Source: an uncultured Succinatimonas sp.
GTDB taxonomy: Bacteria; Pseudomonadota; Gammaproteobacteria; Enterobacterales; Succinivibrionaceae
Direction of reading: 5' to 3'
Assembly (NCBI GenBank): GCA_900317105.1
Contig: ONFP01000022.1
Span: forward strand, 1 to 64,000
Length of the DNA stretch: 64,000 nt
Shown here piece by piece: positions 10,332-19,686 of the stretch. The position numbers were made by a program, and so were the translations under genes. The notes below the pieces were generated by a model. That model worked only from the letters and a program-made list of their open reading frames with translations. It was not told the DNA's origin and did no database searches. Every line of letters starts with the position of its first letter. Positions within the stretch are counted from its first letter, which is position 1.

Positions 10332-10441
10332 AAAATTACCTTTTAATCAAAAAATATCCCCTGATTATCACCCTCAAATTTTTGGGGCTGCACGTAAGGG
10401 GGGCAAAATTTTCCAAAATAAGAGGTAATTTTTTATTTTTT

Positions 10442-10471
10442 TTGCAAAAAACAAGTAAAATAAACTATAGA
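10442..10471 (+). promoter_or_regulatory. Candidate sigma-70 promoter for yejM-cnoX
   Basis: TTGCAA and TATAGA are separated by 18 bases, about 28 nt upstream of the yejM ATG. Predicted from sequence only. Confidence 0.35.
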
Positions 10472-10498
10472 TTTGAGCCAGAAAAATTGCGCATTACT

Positions 10499-12226
10499 AT
10501 GACAAAATTACAAAACCAGTTCCTAACCAAAGAACAGACTATAAGATCAACTACGTGGGGTCACCATTTCATATTTCTAAACTGTCTACTGGCGATCCTG
10601 TCCGGCTTTACCTATGTCTACGGAGCTCCGCAGACAGAAAGCTTTATCTCCTTTGTGTATCTTATTGCTACCTGGCTTGGACAGATAAGTTTTCTGGTCT
10701 TTTTATGCTTTCTGATATTCTTCTTTCCGCTTACCTTTATCGGAAACTTCAAGGTATACAGAATCATCAGTATTGTCGTAGCCTTTCTGCTTCACATCCT
10801 GCTTTTAGTTGATGCCAAGCTGTTTTTGTCTCTGAAGGTTCACCTGTCCTGGTCTGTTGTTTCGCTGATGATTAGAGATCTGACCTTCAATACCGGTCTG
10901 AACTTTAACTTCATGTATATTGCAATTCCGCTGGTGATTTTTTTAGAGCTGGTTTTCGCAAGACTGGCTACTAGAGAAATCTACAGACAGGAAGTCAGAA
11001 ACAATTATTTTCCAGCCATTGTCATGACTGTGGTTACAGCCTGCTTTATTACTTCACACGGTATCTATATCTGGGCTGACGCATCCAACTACGAGAAAAT
11101 TACCAACCTGAGATCTGTATATCCAGCTCACTATCCAATGACCGCAAAATCATTCCTGACCACTCACGGCTGGATTGAGGACATTACAGCACAGGGTAAC
11201 GGTTCATCAACTTCAAATATCGCCTATCCTCTAACCGAGATTAAGTTTGAGGAAAAGAATGTGCAGAAGAATATCGTAACGATATTTATAAACGGACTTT
11301 CCTACTCAGATCTTGATGCAGATACCACTCCTAATCTGATAAAGCTTAAGATGGATAATCTGAGTTTTGAAAATCATTTCCTGCCATACGACGACCTGTA
11401 TAACAATCTTTTTGCAAGCTGGTTCGGTCTGCCAATCCAGTATGAGGAAATCTTCACCAGCCACAGCGTTGAAAACGTATCTAATGATGTAATGCAGAAA
11501 GAAGAATATCTGATGAGAGGCTTTATCTCTGCAGTCAACGGAGCTCAGGGTGAAAAGCTTGCCAGAATGACCGGTATGAATACCAATAACAAGCTGAAGA
11601 ATCTGTCCTCAGATATAGTACTTTTAAATGAGGCGGCTGACTTCATTGAGAAGAATTCAGAACACAGAATGGCAGTAACCCTGTCCCTGAACTCACTTTT
11701 GAACATGAACTCTATTGAGGCTCACAAGCGCCATTTAAAGCTTCTTGATTCTCAGATAAACAAATTCCTCTCAAAACTTGAGGAGATGAACCTTACCGAC
11801 AGAACCATGATTATTATTTCCTCCTCCATGGGAAATAAATTCATTGGCGGAACATCTATTTATTCAAAGAAAAAACAGAGAGTTCCTTTTATCATCATCA
11901 ATCCTGATGCTGAAAACAAGGGAGTAACAAGAAATGTTCTGACTTCATCTTTTGATATAAATCCAACCATAGCAGTTGAAATTTTAGGGGTAACGACCCC
12001 ATGTGTAAATTATGGAATTGGTGATGATGTATTAGCTCTTGAGCAGAGAGATTACATCCCAACAACTCAGGGTAACAATCTGCTGCTGATTTCACAGGAT
12101 GCAGTTACCATTTACAAGAGAAACGGTAAAGTTGTTACCACCACGGAAGAAGAAATCAGACCTGCAAGGGCAAATCTTGAGAATCTGATCCGCGCAATGA
12201 GAGATTTCAACCGCTTTAAGAAATAA
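10499..12226 (+). CDS. yejM: Inner-membrane LPS-control sulfatase-fold protein YejM (PbgA/LapC)
   Basis: A 575-residue protein close in length to E. coli YejM (586). Five N-terminal transmembrane helices (about residues 20-215, the DUF3413 region) are followed by a periplasmic alkaline-phosphatase/sulfatase-fold domain. In enterobacteria YejM senses lipid A in the periplasmic leaflet and restrains LapB/FtsH degradation of LpxC. In the periplasmic domain the usual metal-binding Asp/Thr motif is not evident (TIFINGLSYSDLD), consistent with a non-catalytic member. The chosen ATG gives the family-like N-terminus (KLQNQFLTKEQ). cnoX follows after 11 nt. Confidence 0.88.
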   Translation: MTKLQNQFLTKEQTIRSTTWGHHFIFLNCLLAILSGFTYVYGAPQTESFISFVYLIATWLGQISFLVFLCFLIFFFPLTFIGNFKVYRIISIVVAFLLHILLLVDAKLFLSLKVHLSWSVVSLMIRDLTFNTGLNFNFMYIAIPLVIFLELVFARLATREIYRQEVRNNYFPAIVMTVVTACFITSHGIYIWADASNYEKITNLRSVYPAHYPMTAKSFLTTHGWIEDITAQGNGSSTSNIAYPLTEIKFEEKNVQKNIVTIFINGLSYSDLDADTTPNLIKLKMDNLSFENHFLPYDDLYNNLFASWFGLPIQYEEIFTSHSVENVSNDVMQKEEYLMRGFISAVNGAQGEKLARMTGMNTNNKLKNLSSDIVLLNEAADFIEKNSEHRMAVTLSLNSLLNMNSIEAHKRHLKLLDSQINKFLSKLEEMNLTDRTMIIISSSMGNKFIGGTSIYSKKKQRVPFIIINPDAENKGVTRNVLTSSFDINPTIAVEILGVTTPCVNYGIGDDVLALEQRDYIPTTQGNNLLLISQDAVTIYKRNGKVVTTTEEEIRPARANLENLIRAMRDFNRFKK

Positions 12227-12237
12227 TAGGACTAAAT

Positions 12238-13074
12238 ATGCGTTTAACTGAACAGAATGTAAAGGAAGTGATTGTTGATGCTTCCATGCAGAAGGCAGTA
12301 TTTATTTTCTTCTATATGAATGCTCCTGAATGCGAGAAGGCAGGAACTGCATTAAGAAGTGCCATATCTGACAACAATGCATATCTTTCTTTAGTTGAGG
12401 CTGATGTATCCGAGCCTGTAGGACAGGCAATCGCAGGACAGTTAGGACTACAGTCTGTACCAACTGTTGTTGTTATGAAGAACGGCCGACCAGTCGATGC
12501 TCTGCAGGGCGATGAGATTGTTGAAAAGCTGCAGGAAACAATTCAGAAATATATGCCTTCAGAGGGAGATATGCTTTTAAAGGCAGCTCTGGCTGAAGTT
12601 GAGAAGGGCAATATATCAGGAGCTCTTGTCAAGGCAAAGGAGGCATACAGCCTTGATTCAAAGAATCTTGAATACAAGCATTTCTATGCTCAGCTGTGTA
12701 TCAAGGACAAACAGCTGGAGAAAGCTCATGAACTTTTGGACAATGCCGGTCGAGAAGAGCAGGAGATGCAGGAGTACAAAGATCTGATCTCTGCTTTAGC
12801 ACTTGCAGATCAGGCTGCAGACAGCCCTGCTCTAAAGGAGCTTGAGGCCAAGTTTGCAGCAGATCCGGAGAATGCAGATATAGCCACTAGCTATGCTGCT
12901 GCTTTAGCTGAGGCAGGAAAGAAAGGAAAAGCACTGGAGATTCTGTTTAATCTGCTGCAGAAGGATTTATCCAATGCAGAGGTTAAAAAGACCTTCCTAG
13001 ATCTTCTGAATACCATGCAGGGAGATCCTCTGCAGAAAGAGTACAGAAGAAAGCTCTACACCATTATGTACTAA
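12238..13074 (+). CDS. cnoX: Chaperedoxin CnoX (YbbN): thioredoxin-like plus TPR
   Basis: A 278-residue protein with an N-terminal thioredoxin fold (residues 1-105) and a C-terminal tetratricopeptide region. The thioredoxin active site is NAPEC, keeping only the second Cys, as in E. coli CnoX/YbbN. The cis-Pro is present in SVPTVVV. In E. coli CnoX is a holdase that protects proteins from over-oxidation and hands them to GroEL and DnaK. It forms a likely two-gene operon with yejM and ends in two consecutive hairpins. Confidence 0.85.
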   Translation: MRLTEQNVKEVIVDASMQKAVFIFFYMNAPECEKAGTALRSAISDNNAYLSLVEADVSEPVGQAIAGQLGLQSVPTVVVMKNGRPVDALQGDEIVEKLQETIQKYMPSEGDMLLKAALAEVEKGNISGALVKAKEAYSLDSKNLEYKHFYAQLCIKDKQLEKAHELLDNAGREEQEMQEYKDLISALALADQAADSPALKELEAKFAADPENADIATSYAAALAEAGKKGKALEILFNLLQKDLSNAEVKKTFLDLLNTMQGDPLQKEYRRKLYTIMY

Positions 13075-13077
13075 TAG

Positions 13078-13104
13078 AAAAAAACAGCCACTAAGGCTGC
13101 TTTT
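13078..13104. terminator. Bidirectional terminator between cnoX and lpxT
   Basis: CAGCC-ACTAA-GGCTG hairpin flanked by seven A on the left and TTTT on the right. On the minus strand it is followed by seven U, so it also suits lpxT. Confidence 0.7.
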
Positions 13105-13123
13105 GAGAGCTTTTATGATAAGA

Positions 13124-13149
13124 GGAGACCATCAGAGGGCTCCTTTTTT
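13124..13149 (+). terminator. Second terminator downstream of cnoX
   Basis: GGAGACC pairs with GGGCTCC (one mismatch) around a 6-nt loop and is followed by six T. It backs up the previous hairpin. Confidence 0.7.
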
Positions 13150-13164
13150 GTTGCTCTTCTCTTA

Positions 13165-13884
13165 TTACTGCACTGAAGAAGGCATCTTCCAGCGCATAAG
13201 CCTCATGAGATTTGAAATAATGAAATCAGAGACAGGAGTAATTAAAATCCAGCTTAGAACTACAAGATTTACAGTTACCGCACCAACCGCAATATCCGAT
13301 ACCCAGTGAGCACCTGACATTACACGAGGTAAGGAGAACAGAACAGTAATCAGAAGTCCTGCCAGGAATGACTTAAATCCAAAGTAACGAAGCATGTAAA
13401 CACAGAAAATAATCAGACACATGCCATGATCACCTGGAAAACAGGATTTTGACCAGTCCTTTGCTGGCCAGTCTGTAAGCTTTGAAACATATAAAACGTT
13501 CTCACCTAAGGCTGAAAAATGAAGAGTTGGACTTGGTCTGTCAAAATCTAAAGTCATAGCAAACTGCTTTGCAATCACTGCTGTTAAAAGCATAGTGATA
13601 CCCATGCAGATCATAAAGTGACGGTAATCCTTGTCATGCTTTAAAAAGTGGAACAGGAATACCAGCGCCATGGCTAAAAAGCCAAACACGTCAAAGAAAC
13701 GAAGATTGGTGAAGGCAACCAGATATCTAAAAGCTTCATTCTCACCCAGCAGATGATTGAAGGAGAAAAAGACATTCTTATCAACAACCGGCCAGAAGCT
13801 GTTTGCGTCAGCATGGAACCAGCTGAAGAAAAGCAGAACTCCAAGTAAATTTAACCCAATGATCAGTAATAATTTTTTCATCAT
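13165..13884 (-). CDS. lpxT: Lipid A 1-diphosphate synthase LpxT (PAP2 family)
   Basis: A 239-residue PAP2-superfamily membrane protein with about six transmembrane segments. The three phosphatase motifs are visible: KQFAMTLDFDRPSP, CFPGDHGM, and RVMSGAHWVSDIAVG. The FPGDHGM form and the C-terminal WILITPVSDFII closely match E. coli LpxT (YeiU), which transfers a phosphate from undecaprenyl pyrophosphate to lipid A at the periplasmic face. The start is the ATG at 13884; an in-frame TTG two codons upstream and a second ATG one codon later are alternatives. Confidence 0.87.
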   Translation of the reverse strand: MMKKLLLIIGLNLLGVLLFFSWFHADANSFWPVVDKNVFFSFNHLLGENEAFRYLVAFTNLRFFDVFGFLAMALVFLFHFLKHDKDYRHFMICMGITMLLTAVIAKQFAMTLDFDRPSPTLHFSALGENVLYVSKLTDWPAKDWSKSCFPGDHGMCLIIFCVYMLRYFGFKSFLAGLLITVLFSLPRVMSGAHWVSDIAVGAVTVNLVVLSWILITPVSDFIISNLMRLMRWKMPSSVQ

Positions 13885-14073
13885 AAACAATATTCGCTAA
13901 ATTGAATTCGATTACATGACAACCAGTAACGTACAAAGCTGCCAGAAATATTCTCAGCACTGTACTAAAATGATATTTCCGGATATCAGGAATTGTGACA
14001 TTTTATACAGAAAAAATTTCAACGCAAGTCAAATTTCCAAGGAATGTCTGCTTATTTAAATATACAGACAGAT

Positions 14074-15054
14074 CTAGACCATCTTTACAGGATCAATTTT
14101 TCTTATAACTTTGTCACATTTGATAGCAGTATCAATATCATCAGCTATAGTCAGACCGGCTGTTGTCAGCATATCTCCCGTAATCTCGGCATTAATACCG
14201 TAATTGTAAAGGTCGGAGAAATATTTCTGAATCAGAAGTCTTCCACCTGCAAGGCGTAGAACAGTCTTAGGAAGCACATATCTGAAAACAGCTATACAGC
14301 GTCTTACCTCATCAGGAGTAACAATCTCTCTGTTTTCAAGAGGGGTTCCCTTTATAGGATTAAGAATATTCACGGGAGTACTGTCAACCTGAAGTTTTCT
14401 TAGATACAGAGCAATATCTACTCTATCCTCAATACTCTCTCCCATGCCGATAATGCAGCCGGAGCAGATTTCAAGTCCAGCTTCCTTAGCATAGGCAATG
14501 GTTCTCTCTTTCTGCTTTAGGGTATGGGTGGTACAGATCTCCTTGAAGAAATCTGGAGAAGTTTCAACGTTGCAGTGATACCTAGAAAGTCCGTTTTCCT
14601 TAAGGAGCTTAAGATCATTAAGATTCAAAAGTCCCAGTGAGCCGCAGCAGGAAATCCTAAGTTCAGTTGAAATCTTTCTGTAAGCCTCTGCTATAACCTT
14701 AACCTCATCGTGTGTAAGCCTAGGTCCTGAGGTTACAATTGAAAAACGGTGGACACCTCTGTCTGCGTTGTATTTTGCCTCAGCAAAAAACTCATCAACA
14801 GTCTTAAGAGGACTCTCCCCTACTCCTGTGTTGTAATGGCGGCTTTGAGAACAGAATTTACAGTCCTCAGAGCACTTTCCACATTTGCCATTGGAAATAC
14901 AGCAAAGTTCAAGCGCCTCTTTAAAAAAGGCTGATGTTATTTTTGAGGCACCTTCCTTAAGTAATTCAAGAGGGGCATTATATAGCTCTAAAGCCTCCTC
15001 TCTAGTAACTTCATACCCATGAATAACGCTATCTGCAAGATCTTTAAGTTGCAC
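14074..15054 (-). CDS. bioB: Biotin synthase
   Basis: A 326-residue radical-SAM enzyme that inserts sulfur into dethiobiotin. The 4Fe-4S cluster motif CGKCSEDCKFCSQS (CxxxCxxC) is at about residues 55-68. Other hallmarks are the cluster-region Cys in ISCCGSLG, CSGCIIGMGES, and the Arg in LRLAGGR that ligands the auxiliary cluster. The detailed motifs look more like the Bacteroidetes/Firmicutes type of BioB than the enterobacterial one. No other bio genes are near. The start is GTG with GGAG 8 nt upstream. Confidence 0.92.
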   Translation of the reverse strand: MQLKDLADSVIHGYEVTREEALELYNAPLELLKEGASKITSAFFKEALELCCISNGKCGKCSEDCKFCSQSRHYNTGVGESPLKTVDEFFAEAKYNADRGVHRFSIVTSGPRLTHDEVKVIAEAYRKISTELRISCCGSLGLLNLNDLKLLKENGLSRYHCNVETSPDFFKEICTTHTLKQKERTIAYAKEAGLEICSGCIIGMGESIEDRVDIALYLRKLQVDSTPVNILNPIKGTPLENREIVTPDEVRRCIAVFRYVLPKTVLRLAGGRLLIQKYFSDLYNYGINAEITGDMLTTAGLTIADDIDTAIKCDKVIRKIDPVKMV

Positions 15055-15150
15055 TTTCTAGTCTCCAGAACAAAAAACGCAGCTCTCTGCTACGCTAAAA
15101 AAAACAATGACGCGTATTATAACGCGAAAAATCATAACATTAGTACAAAA

Positions 15151-15175
15151 CAAAACGCAGATCCGAAGATCTGCG
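15151..15175 (-). terminator. Rho-independent terminator with UUCG loop
   Basis: A perfect 8-bp stem CGCAGATC/GATCTGCG with a TTCG tetraloop on the minus strand, followed by TTTTGTTTTG. It lies 20 nt past the permease stop codon. Confidence 0.88.
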
Positions 15176-15195
15176 CCTAAATCAAGATGTAAAAA

Positions 15196-16386
15196 CTAAT
15201 CCTTCGAAGTCGAAATTGCTTCCTGTTTAGCTACATCCTCAGCCTTATCCTCATTAGAATTGTCCTTTTCTGCTCCCTCTTTATCTTTAATAGGCCAGTA
15301 TTTAACCATCGAGCCAATAAAGGTTGCCAGAGGAATTGAGAAGAATACTCCCCAGAAGCCCCAGAGTCCGCCGAAAATCAGGATAGCCGACAGGATTGAG
15401 AAAGCGTCAAGGTTCATAGCCTTAGAGAACAGAAATGGAGTCAGTACATTACCGTCTAAAAGCTGAATAATCAGATAAACCACAAGAATCCAGATAACAT
15501 AGGTACAGAAACCAAACTGGAAAACAGGAATCAGCACCACAGGAATAGTAATCAGGGCGGCACCTACATATGGAATAATCACAGATAAACCGACACCGAA
15601 ACCAAGCAGGAAGGCATAGTTCACACCTAAGAGCATAAAGGCCAGAGTGTTAACTATGGTGATAATAATGATATGCAGAACCTTGCCTCTGATATAGGCT
15701 TCAAGTTGACCGTTTATTCTTTTCCAGAATTGTCCAATAATATCCTGATTAGTTGGCAGAATATAGTCTTTAAATCGCTTCTGCAACGTCTCTTTGTTTG
15801 CCAGCATCAGGAAAGTGAAAATCGGTACGATAATCATATACATCAGCCAGGTCATGGCATTGACGACAGAAGGCATCACCTGATTTCTGATAAAACTTGT
15901 TGTGTTTGCAAGAATGGATGACCTTGCCTGAAGCACATACTGGTCAACCTCATCCTGAGAAAACATGGATGGGATCGGATCAGGCAGAGATTCAATAAAC
16001 TCATAGGTTCTGTTTGAAATTATGGTGTCAAAATCATCCTTTCTATCACCCTGAGCAGAGAGAGAAATCTGCTGCAGACTGGTATAGAACTGATTTGCCT
16101 GCTGGACAATCTTAGGAACAATAAACACAATAATACCGATGGACAGCCCAACAAACAGCACCATAGTTATTATAGAAGCAGGCATTCTTTTGAGCTTAAA
16201 CTTATTTATCAGGAGTCTGACTAACCAGTCCAGACAGTAGGCAATGCACAGTGCCACCACCAGAGGTCCCACCAGCCACATGAAATAGTATACAACCACG
16301 AAAGCAGCCAGAAGAACAAATGCAAATTCAATCGTACCAGGTTCAGAAAAATGTCTGGAATACCAGCTCTTGAATAACTTAATCAT
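15196..16386 (-). CDS. AI-2E family (PerM/YdiK-type) membrane protein
   Basis: A 396-residue inner-membrane protein of the AI-2E transporter family (PF01594). Two to three N-terminal helices are followed by an amphipathic region and then a cluster of C-terminal helices with the family stretch LLGFGVGLSVIIPYVGA (about residues 260-280). The C-terminal 40 residues are charged and cytoplasmic. Members include the quorum-signal exporter TqsA, Na+/H+ antiporters and PerM; the substrate cannot be told here. The start is the ATG at 16386, not the in-frame TTG two codons before. Confidence 0.83.
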   Translation of the reverse strand: MIKLFKSWYSRHFSEPGTIEFAFVLLAAFVVVYYFMWLVGPLVVALCIAYCLDWLVRLLINKFKLKRMPASIITMVLFVGLSIGIIVFIVPKIVQQANQFYTSLQQISLSAQGDRKDDFDTIISNRTYEFIESLPDPIPSMFSQDEVDQYVLQARSSILANTTSFIRNQVMPSVVNAMTWLMYMIIVPIFTFLMLANKETLQKRFKDYILPTNQDIIGQFWKRINGQLEAYIRGKVLHIIIITIVNTLAFMLLGVNYAFLLGFGVGLSVIIPYVGAALITIPVVLIPVFQFGFCTYVIWILVVYLIIQLLDGNVLTPFLFSKAMNLDAFSILSAILIFGGLWGFWGVFFSIPLATFIGSMVKYWPIKDKEGAEKDNSNEDKAEDVAKQEAISTSKD

Positions 16387-16581
16387 AATCAATCCTTTTG
16401 TTTCAGGATCATTATATGCAAAAACAGGGCATGACGATTATAAAAACACTGTTTTTTAAAAGTATTTATATAACGCTCGCATAATTAAGAATTAAACCAT
16501 AATCATAAACTATACAATTTAAGGTATTCTCGGTTCTGTCTGGCGTGGTAGAATTTCAGACAGTCTTTTGAAGGAGTATGT

Positions 16582-18024
16582 ATGAAAAGGTCAATTAAAA
16601 AGAACCTGTATTCTCTGATATGTGCAATGTTTATAACATCAGCAGCACAGGCTGCAGACAATATATTCATCCCGGAAATGGGCACAGCCGGAGCCAGAGG
16701 TATGACCGTCCAGACCGAAAGACTGTACGGAGAGTATTTTATGAGAAAGGCTCGTGGTGCCGGGATCATAAGTTACGATCCGGTAATGACCGAATTTATA
16801 AATTCAGTTGGTCAGAAACTTGTACTCAATGCAAATAATGTATATTTTCCCTATGAATTCTTTCTCTCCGCCGATCCATCTTTAAATGCGGCCGCTTTTT
16901 TAGGAGGAAAGGTTCAGGTAAATGCAGGTCTGTTCCATTACACGGATAATGAGGATGAATTTGCATCAGTTCTCGCCCACGAAATTTCACATATCACTCA
17001 AAGACATATTGCAAGATTTATTGAAGAACAGTCAGACCGCGGTGCGATTTCAATCGCCAGCATCATAGGATCTATTGCGCTGGCAATCATAAATCCTACA
17101 GTGGGTGCTGCGGCTTTCTCTACTTCAGCAGGTCTTATGGCTCAGACCGGAATCAACTTCACCAGAGACAATGAATATGAAGCGGACAGAATCGGTATTT
17201 CCGTTCTGGATAAAGCAGGCTACAATCCTATGGCTATGAGTACTCTGTTCAAAAAACTCTTCTCTATGCAGGGTAACATCAACAGTGCCTATGCACTTTT
17301 AATCGATCACCCTTTATCAGAGATCCGTGTTGCAGAGGCTTATAACCGAGCAAAGAACCTACCTAAAAGGAAGAATTCTACCGATCCAAACTTCATGTTT
17401 GCCAAAGCCCGTGTAGATGTCAGATATATGAATCTGAAGCTCAATGAATTCAAGGAAAGACTGCAGAATACAGAAAAAGTTAACAAGTATTACAAAAACT
17501 ATGCCTTAGCTCTTATCTACTATGGAGAGAAAAACTATTCAAAGGCAAAAGAATACCTTGAAAATCTCTCCTCTATGGCTTCTAATGACTTTATTGTTGA
17601 TCTGTATACCGATATTGATCTTGAAAGCGGCAATACCTCATCAGCAATATCAAGACTAAGAGTTCTCTACAGCAAAAAGCCTTACGACAGTGCTATTACC
17701 ATCAATCTAGCCAATGCTTATCTTAAGGCAAGAGAAGGAAAACAGGCACAGCAGGTGCTGGAAAAATTCCTGCAGAAATATCCGAATGATTCCTTTGCCT
17801 CAGAAATGCTGACCGAAAGCTTCCTGCAGCAGAAAAACAAATGTCAGGCTCTAATTACCAATGCCCAGACTATGGCTTTGAAATCAGATTACACCAGAGC
17901 ATTTAACAGTCTCAATGATGCAATGCATACCTGCAAAGGCTCATATTCTCAGATCGCCCGCGCTCAGTACTCAAAAATCTCATCTCAGAAAGATTTTGAC
18001 GAAAAACTCGAAAAAAGACGCTGA
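16582..18024 (+). CDS. bepA: Periplasmic M48 metalloprotease/chaperone BepA
   Basis: A 480-residue protein with a cleavable signal peptide (about 24 residues, ending AAQA) and an M48 peptidase domain. The zinc site is HEISH at about residues 133-137 with the third ligand Glu in NEYEADRIG. The C-terminal half is tetratricopeptide repeats. This is the architecture of E. coli BepA (YfgC, 487 residues), which helps assemble LptD and degrades stalled LptD and BamA-bound proteins. GGAG lies close upstream of the ATG. It is transcribed alone. Confidence 0.92.
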   Translation: MKRSIKKNLYSLICAMFITSAAQAADNIFIPEMGTAGARGMTVQTERLYGEYFMRKARGAGIISYDPVMTEFINSVGQKLVLNANNVYFPYEFFLSADPSLNAAAFLGGKVQVNAGLFHYTDNEDEFASVLAHEISHITQRHIARFIEEQSDRGAISIASIIGSIALAIINPTVGAAAFSTSAGLMAQTGINFTRDNEYEADRIGISVLDKAGYNPMAMSTLFKKLFSMQGNINSAYALLIDHPLSEIRVAEAYNRAKNLPKRKNSTDPNFMFAKARVDVRYMNLKLNEFKERLQNTEKVNKYYKNYALALIYYGEKNYSKAKEYLENLSSMASNDFIVDLYTDIDLESGNTSSAISRLRVLYSKKPYDSAITINLANAYLKAREGKQAQQVLEKFLQKYPNDSFASEMLTESFLQQKNKCQALITNAQTMALKSDYTRAFNSLNDAMHTCKGSYSQIARAQYSKISSQKDFDEKLEKRR

Positions 18025-18394
18025 TTTCTATTCAAAAAAACATTCATATATAAAAATGAGAGTTGCAGTTTTGTCTACAACTCTCCTGTAAATCTTTTCA
18101 AGCTGTATATTTTCTTTACATCTTGGGGCTGGATTCAGCTAGTTTTTCGAGAGAAACAACGTTAGTTGAAACAAAGAAAAAAATATACCTCAAAAAAACA
18201 AGAGACTATCCCCCCAAAAAAAATGTAGTGAACTACATTCGGCGCAAGATCTTCCTAAATCAGAATATCCACTGACATTTCAGATTATTGATAAAAATGC
18301 CTTTTTTTTGAGAAAAATCACCAATTCCCGAATAATGTAGTAAACTTGTTTAGATTTTTTCTTTTAAGTGAAATGAACTAAGTGAGTTTGCGTT
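18025..18394. other. Intergenic region with two hairpins
   Basis: Holds GAGAGTTG...CAACTCTC (18058-18085), probably the bepA terminator although the T-run is poor. A second hairpin AATGTAG-TGAA-CTACATT (18222-18239) is preceded on the plus strand by CCCCCC and eight A, so on the minus strand it looks like an intrinsic terminator although no minus-strand gene reads into it. The rest is AT-rich upstream sequence of panC. Confidence 0.5.
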
Positions 18395-19246
18395 ATGACA
18401 CAGTGTTTTCATACTGTTAAAGAACTAAGAGATTATTTAAAACCTTTAAAAGCTCAAGGAAAGACCGTAGGTCTTGTTCCTACTATGGGAGCTCTGCATC
18501 AGGGACATGCAACACTGATATCAAATTCAGCAAAGGAAAATGACATCACTGTTGTTAGTGTTTTCGTAAATCCAACTCAGTTTGGACCAAACGAAGACTT
18601 TGATGCTTATCCAAGAACTCTTGATGCTGATCTTGAGGTAGTAGCAAAGGCAGGCGGTGACGTTGTATTTGCGCCTTCTCCTAAAGAGATGTATCCAAGT
18701 GCTGATGACACCTGGGTTGAGGTAACAGGTAACATCACCAAGGTTTTATGTGGAAAAACCAGACCAATCCACTTCAGAGGTGTAACCACTGTTGTCTCCA
18801 AGCTCTTTAATATCGTTGGACCAACCCGTGCCTACTTTGGACAGAAAGATGCACAGCAGGTTGAAGTGCTGCGCCGTATGGTCAAGGATATGTTCTTTGA
18901 TCTTGAGCTTAGAATTGTTCCTATCGTAAGAGAAGATTCAGGTCTTGCAAGAAGTTCAAGAAATACCTATCTGTCAGCTGAAGAAAAGACTGCTGCAGTT
19001 GTTCTTTCAAAGACTCTTAAGAGTGCCTTAGAGAAATTCAAATCCGGCTGCACAAATTTAAACGACATTATCAGCTTCACAAAGACTGAGATTGCAAAAG
19101 AACCTCTGGCCAACATTGAATATGTTGAATGCTACGGTCTTCCTGGTCTTTACGAGCTTAAAGAGGAAATCACAGCCCCTGCCCTGCTGGCAGTTGCAGT
19201 ACGATTCGGTACAACTAGACTGATTGATAATATCATCCTGGAGTAA
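18395..19246 (+). CDS. panC: Pantothenate synthetase
   Basis: A 283-residue enzyme, the same length as E. coli PanC, that condenses pantoate and beta-alanine with ATP. The nucleotidyltransferase motifs PTMGALHQGH (HxGH-type) and the KMSKS-region equivalent RSSRNTYLS are in place, with FVNPTQFGPNEDF and YFGQKDAQQ between them. panD starts 3 nt after its stop, so panC-panD form one operon. panB is not in the window. Confidence 0.96.
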   Translation: MTQCFHTVKELRDYLKPLKAQGKTVGLVPTMGALHQGHATLISNSAKENDITVVSVFVNPTQFGPNEDFDAYPRTLDADLEVVAKAGGDVVFAPSPKEMYPSADDTWVEVTGNITKVLCGKTRPIHFRGVTTVVSKLFNIVGPTRAYFGQKDAQQVEVLRRMVKDMFFDLELRIVPIVREDSGLARSSRNTYLSAEEKTAAVVLSKTLKSALEKFKSGCTNLNDIISFTKTEIAKEPLANIEYVECYGLPGLYELKEEITAPALLAVAVRFGTTRLIDNIILE

Positions 19247-19249
19247 AAG

Positions 19250-19630
19250 ATGATTTATACCATGATGCACGGCAAAATTCACCGTGCAACAGTTACAGAG
19301 GCAAATCTCGAATACGTCGGCTCTATTACCATTGACGAGGATCTGCTTGAGGCATCAGGCATTCTTCCAGGAGAAAGAGTTCAGATTGTGAATAACAACA
19401 ATGGTGCCAGACTTGAGACCTACACCATTCCTGGAGAGCGTGGTTCCGGCGTTATCTGTCTGAACGGAGCCGCAGCCCGCTGTGCCATGAAGGGAGATAT
19501 CGTCATTATCATTGCCTATGCCCAGATGGACGAAAAGGAAGCTCGTGAACTTAAACCAAAGGTGGTTTTAGTTGATGAGAAAAATCACATCGTCAGAAAT
19601 TTTTCAGAAAAGGCAAACGCTACTGTCTAA
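19250..19630 (+). CDS. panD: Aspartate 1-decarboxylase
   Basis: A 126-residue pyruvoyl enzyme making beta-alanine from aspartate. The self-cleavage site is Gly24-Ser25 in EYVGSITID, giving the pyruvoyl group from Ser25. The N-terminal MxxTMxxGKIHR aligns with E. coli PanD from the first Met, which fixes the start; its GGAG overlaps the panC stop. Other landmarks are the [15 protein letters not shown] loop. It supplies the beta-alanine used by PanC. Confidence 0.96.
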   Translation: MIYTMMHGKIHRATVTEANLEYVGSITIDEDLLEASGILPGERVQIVNNNNGARLETYTIPGERGSGVICLNGAAARCAMKGDIVIIIAYAQMDEKEARELKPKVVLVDEKNHIVRNFSEKANATV

Positions 19631-19658
19631 CAGGAAACCAAATCACCGGGATTTTAAG

Positions 19659-19686
19659 ATGCTCCTTTTTACAGGAGCATTTTTTA
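19659..19686 (+). terminator. Terminator after panD
   Basis: ATGCTCCT-TTTTAC-AGGAGCAT perfect 8-bp stem followed by TTTTT. It overlaps the last codons of the convergent hda gene. Confidence 0.88.

Noticed and set aside
18063..18275. 70-codon open frame between bepA and panC
   Set aside because: Runs through two hairpins and a C/A tract, has no ribosome site and no protein-like composition.
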